NCBI GenBank assembly: GCA_023416515.1
Contig: JAEZHP010000114.1
Coordinates: 1-8,089, forward strand
Direction of reading: 5' to 3'
Length of the DNA: 8,089 bases
Source: Pseudomonadota bacterium
GTDB lineage: Bacteria > Pseudomonadota > Alphaproteobacteria > Sphingomonadales > Sphingomonadaceae
In this document: positions 1-8,089 of the stretch, piece by piece
Position numbering within the stretch: position 1 is the first letter of the stretch
How the letters are laid out: the number at the start of each line of letters is the position of its first letter
The notes under the pieces: generated by a model
The model's database searches: none
Told to the model about the DNA's origin: nothing
The model's input: the letters and a program-made list of their open reading frames with translations, nothing else
Position numbers and translations under genes: made by a program

Positions 1-2156
<2,156 letters not shown>

Positions 2157-2161
2157 TCTGA

Positions 2162-2183
2162 AGGGGCGCCTTCGGGCGCCCCT
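2162..2183 (+). other. Intergenic UUCG-capped hairpin between rpoB and rpoC
   Basis: Directly after the rpoB stop is a perfect 9-bp inverted repeat: AGGGGCGCC (2162-2170), loop TTCG (2171-2174), GGCGCCCCT (2175-2183). The loop with its C-G closing pair is the very stable cUUCGg tetraloop. No T-run follows (the next bases are CACCTCCGCCCG), so it lacks the signature of an intrinsic terminator, and rpoC must be transcribed through it. Likely roles are a 3' stability or processing structure for rpoB mRNA, a partial attenuator or pause site that tunes rpoC relative to rpoB, or uncoupling of translation between the two genes. The structure is seen directly; its role is inference. Confidence 0.75.
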
Positions 2184-2216
2184 CACCTCCGCCCGCTGAG
2201 AAAGATTGCTCCCGCG

Positions 2217-2222
2217 AAAGGG
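2217..2222 (+). promoter_or_regulatory. Ribosome binding site of rpoC
   Basis: AAAGGG at 2217-2222 is followed by 8 nt of purine-rich spacer and the ATG at 2231. The match to the anti-Shine-Dalgarno sequence is only partial, but its spacing is right. It supports the start whose product begins MNELTNFANP, a normal alphaproteobacterial RpoC N-terminus. Confidence 0.6.
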
Positions 2223-2230
2223 AAAAAGAA

Positions 2231-6502
<4,272 letters not shown>

Positions 6503-6523
6503 GGCCTAGGCCCAAGCGAGCAA

Positions 6524-6563
6524 CGAAGCGCCCCGCCAGGAAACTGGCGGGGCGTTTTCGTTT
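6524..6563 (+). terminator. Intrinsic terminator of the rpoBC operon, possibly bidirectional
   Basis: A perfect 11-bp stem, CGCCCCGCCAG (6529-6539) and CTGGCGGGGCG (6544-6554), is closed by a GAAA tetraloop of the GNRA type and followed on the plus strand by TTTTCGTTT (6555-6563). It starts 21 nt after the rpoC stop. CGAAG on the left and TTTTCG on the right can extend the stem with wobbles, and an outer GCCCAA (6510-6515) / TTGGGC (6562-6567) pair adds more symmetry. On the minus strand the same hairpin lies just past the phhA stop codon, but its trailing sequence, CTTCGTTGC, is a poor U-tract, so termination of phhA here would be weaker. Confidence 0.93.
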
Positions 6564-6567
6564 GGGC

Positions 6568-7410
6568 TCAATCCGCGGGTGACAGGTCCGGGCGGGCGCC
6601 GGCTTGTTCGTAGAGCAAGCCGAGGTCCATCGCCTGGATGTCGGCGAGCAGCCGGTCGAAGCTGTCGACCACGAAATAGCCCTGCTGGAGGGCGTCGGAG
6701 CGGTAGCGGGTGCGCACTACGGTCTCGAGGTCGAACGGCCTTCGGCGCGGCAGCGCGCTATCGAGGCAATAGCCTGCTTCCTCGAAGCTCGAAGCAAGGC
6801 CGGCGCCGTAGATCTTAAGCTGTCCGTCCTCGCGAGCGAGGCCGAACTCGACCGTGTACCAGTAGAGGCGCGCCAGCCGGTGGATGTTGCCGGAGGCGAG
6901 CGCGTCGAGACCCGCCTCGCCCAGTGCCTGCATGAAGTCCGCGACCGCAGGATTGGCGAGCATCGGCACATGGCCGAACACGTCGTGGAAGACGTCCGGC
7001 TCCTCCAAATAATCGAGCTGGTCGGAGCGGCGGATGAAGTTTCCGGCGGGGAAACGCCGCGCCGCGAGATGGGCGAAGAAAATGTCGTCCGGGAGCAGTC
7101 CGGGAACCGCGACGACCTGCCAGCCCGTGCGCCCGTTGAGCCGCTCGTTGAGCTCGCCGAGTTCGGGGATCCCGGGGCGCGACAGGCGAAGAATATCGAG
7201 CCCCTCTGTGAAGGCGCGGACTACCCGTCCAGCGAGCCGCTCCTGCTGCCGAGCGAACAGCAAGTCCCAGACGCGATGCTCCTCGGCGGTGAACCGCTCC
7301 CAATGCTGGGGCAGCGTCCAGTCCTCGGCCGTCCCGGGCGGGCGGACGAGATGCACATGAGGCGGCAGCGGGGAGCTTTCGGCCGGCGGCGCTTCGAATT
7401 CGGTGAACAT
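6568..7410 (-). CDS. phhA: Phenylalanine 4-monooxygenase (phenylalanine hydroxylase)
   Basis: This cytosolic, pterin-dependent non-haem iron enzyme hydroxylates L-phenylalanine to L-tyrosine using O2 and a tetrahydropterin. The 280-aa product is a single Biopterin_H catalytic domain without the N-terminal ACT regulatory domain of animal enzymes, the usual form and size for bacterial PhhA. The iron-binding facial triad is intact: H142 and H147 in the motif FHDVFGHVPM and E188 in WYTVEFGL, equivalent to H138, H143 and E184 of the Chromobacterium violaceum enzyme. Other family blocks are VPGLLPDDIFFAHLA, FPAGNFIR and YGAGLASSFEE. The start at ATG 7408-7410 is supported by AAGGAAGA at 7422-7415. 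The gene ends at TGA (6570-6568), convergent with rpoC. No pterin dehydratase (phhB) gene is in the window. An intrinsic terminator lies immediately upstream in its 5' leader, so expression probably depends on readthrough or antitermination. In pseudomonads PhhA is mainly catabolic; here the tyrosine-rich leader ORF hints at a tyrosine-supply role. Confidence 0.97.
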   Translation of the reverse strand: MFTEFEAPPAESSPLPPHVHLVRPPGTAEDWTLPQHWERFTAEEHRVWDLLFARQQERLAGRVVRAFTEGLDILRLSRPGIPELGELNERLNGRTGWQVVAVPGLLPDDIFFAHLAARRFPAGNFIRRSDQLDYLEEPDVFHDVFGHVPMLANPAVADFMQALGEAGLDALASGNIHRLARLYWYTVEFGLAREDGQLKIYGAGLASSFEEAGYCLDSALPRRRPFDLETVVRTRYRSDALQQGYFVVDSFDRLLADIQAMDLGLLYEQAGARPDLSPAD

Positions 7411-7414
7411 CGGG

Positions 7415-7422
7415 TCTTCCTT
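7415..7422 (-). promoter_or_regulatory. Ribosome binding site of phhA
   Basis: On the minus strand AAGGAAGA (7422-7415) contains AGGA with a 7-nt spacer before the ATG at 7410. It lies just downstream of the terminator U-tract and outside the terminator stem, so terminator formation would act on transcription rather than by hiding this site. Confidence 0.8.
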
Positions 7423-7428
7423 TCGCGC

Positions 7429-7462
7429 AAAGAAAAACCCCGCCCGGAGGTCCGGACGGGGT
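7429..7462 (-). terminator. Intrinsic terminator in the phhA 5' leader (attenuator)
   Basis: Read on the minus strand, CCCCGTCCGGA (7461-7451) pairs with TCCGGGCGGGG (7448-7438) over 11 positions, with one G.U wobble. An outer A-U pair (7462/7437) extends it, and TTTTTCTTT (7437-7429) follows at once. On the plus strand the wobble becomes an A-C mismatch and there is no T-run, so the element is built for minus-strand transcription. Its U-tract ends 18 nt before the phhA ATG, and those 18 nt hold the ribosome binding site, leaving no room for a promoter. Any phhA transcript must therefore pass through it. A simpler reading is a terminator for the upstream TonB-like gene, but phhA would still depend on readthrough. 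The hairpin is seen directly; the regulatory role is inferred. Confidence 0.85.
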
Positions 7463-7508
7463 CGGTGAAAACAGGTCTGTTAGAGACGCGTCAGCCCGGT
7501 CCCGCCCG
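7453..7508 (-). promoter_or_regulatory. Predicted antiterminator (segments 2:3)
   Basis: CGGGCGGG (7508-7501) can pair with CCCGUCCG (7460-7453) over 8 bp with one G.U wobble, enclosing 40 nt. This would use up most of the 5' arm of the terminator. The same octamer, CGGGCGGG, forms most of the terminator 3' arm, so the two structures compete for one partner. The pairing was found by eye and no folding energies were computed. Confidence 0.6.
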
Positions 7509-7592
7509 TGCGGTGCCGTAAGCATAATAGAGGACGGCCGCGGCGACGCGCGGCTGAGAGGCTGATGCCTGGCGGGACAGGTTGGACGCCAT
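7491..7592 (-). CDS. 33-aa Tyr-rich leader peptide of phhA (small ORF)
   Basis: ATG at 7592-7590 opens a 33-codon frame ending in TGA (7493-7491), 80 nt before the phhA start. The C-terminal half includes VAAAVLYYAYGTAR (residues 16-29), with Tyr at 22, 23 and 25 (codons TAT, TAT, TAC at 7529-7518) and no Phe or Trp. The product has no domain and is basic and alanine-rich, which suits a leader peptide whose translation matters more than its product. A GAGGG precedes the ATG by only 2 nt, too close for a good ribosome binding site. The predicted promoter would start transcription at or next to the ATG, so leaderless initiation is possible. I do not recognise the peptide from any named family. 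Evidence for translation is its position between a promoter-like sequence and the attenuator, and the fit of its stop codon to segment 2. Confidence 0.7.
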   Translation of the reverse strand: MASNLSRQASASQPRVAAAVLYYAYGTARAGPG

Positions 7593-7600
7593 TGCCCTCA

Positions 7601-7629
7601 AGGATGCGGGTCCGGGGCTGACCTGTCAA
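7601..7629 (-). promoter_or_regulatory. Predicted promoter of the phhA leader transcript
   Basis: On the minus strand a perfect TTGACA -35 box (7629-7624) is followed by a 17-nt spacer and CATCCT (7606-7601), a weak -10 with 3 of 6 consensus bases. Transcription would begin near 7594-7592, on or beside the ATG of the leader peptide. The -35 lies 8 nt past the stop codon of the TonB-like gene. Weak -10 boxes are common in alphaproteobacteria. The -35 is the strong part of this call. Confidence 0.5.
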
Positions 7630-7637
7630 TGAACGGG

Positions 7638-8089
7638 TTACTCGATCTCTTCCCTAGTCGTGTTCGTCGGTGTCGCCTTCTCGCCGGGCTCGACCGCGCG
7701 CCGAGTGGTGCGGGCGCGTCGCTCGAGCCACCAGGTCTGCTGCCATCCACGCTCCTCGGCGACCGGATTGCCCTGCGCGTCGCGAGCTGGGGTCCAGCGA
7801 AACCGCTGCTCGATGAGCCGGCAGGTGGTCTGGTCGAGCGCCGTGCTGCCGCTGCTTCGCGTGACCCGGCAATTGCTGACCCGGCCGTCGGTCCCGACGG
7901 TGAATCGAGTCTCCACCCGGCCTTCCGCGCGGGTCTCCAGCGCGGCGCGGGGATAATCACCGCGGACGATCTGGCCGGAGACGTACTGAGCCCTGCTACC
8001 GCCTCCGCCGCCGCCGCCGGAACCAGATCCGCCCGCACCGGCGCCCGACCCTTCGCCGCCCGCGCCCGAGCCGGTGCCGGCGTCGGCGC
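7638..8089 (-). CDS. TonB C-terminal-domain protein (energy transducer TonB-like), 5' end outside window
   Basis: The frame is open from the right edge to the TAA at 7640-7638, giving 149 residues. Residues 1-31 are almost entirely Gly, Ser and Ala, including a run of seven glycines at 24-30 encoded by GGC-type repeats. From about residue 35 to 119 there is a TonB_C-like domain: YVSGQIVRGDYPRAALE, then GRVETRFTVGTDGRVSNCRV, TRSSGSTALDQTTCRLIEQR, and a Trp-rich end (GWQQTWWLERR). Two cysteines, in SNCRV and TTCRL, could form a disulphide in the periplasm. A charged tail of about 30 residues follows. TonB proteins carry proton-motive energy from ExbB/ExbD to outer-membrane receptors. The N-terminal membrane anchor that would confirm this is beyond the edge. 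The linker is Gly-rich rather than the usual Pro-rich. GTG 7916 is inside the domain and is not the start. The gene lies upstream of the phhA leader in the same direction, with no dedicated terminator visible between them. Confidence 0.85.
   Translation of the reverse strand, partial: ADAGTGSGAGGEGSGAGAGGSGSGGGGGGGSRAQYVSGQIVRGDYPRAALETRAEGRVETRFTVGTDGRVSNCRVTRSSGSTALDQTTCRLIEQRFRWTPARDAQGNPVAEERGWQQTWWLERRARTTRRAVEPGEKATPTNTTREEIE

Larger units (their letters stand above)
7429..7593 (-). ncRNA. Candidate Tyr-responsive attenuator leader RNA upstream of phhA
   Basis: The predicted terminated transcript is about 165 nt. It holds a short ORF with three Tyr codons and mutually exclusive pairing segments, in transcript order. 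Segment 1 is CCGUCC (7537-7532), just before the Tyr codons. Segment 2 is CGGGCGGG (7508-7501), at the end of the ORF. Segment 3 is CCCGUCCG (7460-7453), in the terminator 5' arm. Segment 4 is a second CGGGCGGG (7446-7439), in the terminator 3' arm. Pairings 1:2 (6 bp, one wobble), 2:3 (8 bp, one wobble) and 3:4 are all possible. An 8-bp perfect alternative for sequestering segment 2 is GUCCCGCC (7578-7571) with GGCGGGAC (7506-7499). A ribosome stalled at the Tyr codons would cover segment 1 and free segment 2 for the antiterminator; a ribosome reaching the UGA would cover segment 2 and allow termination. The sequence layout is observed; the mechanism is inferred from known amino-acid attenuators. 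Confidence 0.65.

Noticed and set aside
2162..2183. The rpoB-rpoC hairpin as a true intrinsic terminator
   Set aside because: No T-run follows, and termination here would silence the essential rpoC, which has no visible promoter of its own.
6503..6512. 10-bp palindrome GGCCTAGGCC after rpoC
   Set aside because: A single short GC-rich palindrome without a partner site; most likely incidental next to the terminator.
7469..7480. Near-palindrome AACAGGTCTGTT as an operator
   Set aside because: It is a 12-nt near-palindrome in the leader with no second copy and no known regulator signature; a short spacer hairpin or chance is enough to explain it.
6604..7521. Plus-strand open frame of 305 codons opposite phhA
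   Set aside because: It mirrors phhA, whose intact iron-binding triad and family motifs establish the coding strand; the antisense product shows no family resemblance.
6815..7525. Minus-strand open frame of 236 codons overlapping the phhA leader and gene
   Set aside because: It is out of frame with phhA, starts on an ATG inside the Tyr codons of the leader ORF, and reads through the terminator hairpin; its sequence is a frameshifted shadow.
7660..8038. Plus-strand 98-codon and minus-strand 146-codon frames at the right edge
   Set aside because: Both are alternative frames of the TonB-like gene; only the frame ending at 7638 contains a recognisable domain.

Overview
The window is GC-rich DNA that reads as a stretch of alphaproteobacterial chromosome, most likely from a sphingomonad. 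That assignment is an inference: it rests on the RpoB and RpoC protein sequences, the high G+C third positions, and a TonB-like protein of a style common in Sphingomonadales. No tRNA, rRNA, IS element, phage gene or CRISPR array is visible.

Layout. Positions 1-2156 (+) hold the C-terminal half of rpoB, already open at the left edge. A 74-bp gap with a perfect UUCG-capped hairpin follows, then complete rpoC (2231-6502, +). A strong intrinsic terminator (about 6524-6563) closes the rpoBC operon. The rest lies on the minus strand. phhA, phenylalanine 4-monooxygenase, occupies 7410-6568 and converges on rpoC. Upstream of it are 227 bp without a large gene, and then the 3' part of a TonB C-terminal-domain protein (8089-7638) that runs off the right edge.

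The most interesting part is the 227-bp leader in front of phhA. Read on the minus strand it has a perfect TTGACA -35 box, a 33-codon small ORF (7592-7491) with the Tyr-rich stretch LYYAYG and no Phe codon, and a strong intrinsic terminator (7462-7429) whose U-tract ends only 18 nt before the phhA start codon. No promoter fits between that terminator and phhA, so phhA mRNA must be made by reading through it. The motif CGGGCGGG occurs twice, once near the end of the small ORF and once as the 3' arm of the terminator. Both copies can pair with the same CCCGUCCG in the terminator's 5' arm. A CCGUCC just before the Tyr codons can pair with the first copy. This is the 1-2-3-4 layout of a ribosome-mediated transcription attenuator, here apparently sensing charged tRNA-Tyr and controlling the enzyme that makes tyrosine. 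I propose it as a candidate tyrosine attenuator (a 'phhL' leader).

How the genes relate. rpoB and rpoC encode the beta and beta' subunits of RNA polymerase and are co-transcribed from promoters outside the window. phhA and the TonB-like gene are a separate minus-strand neighbourhood; nothing in the sequence suggests that they work together.
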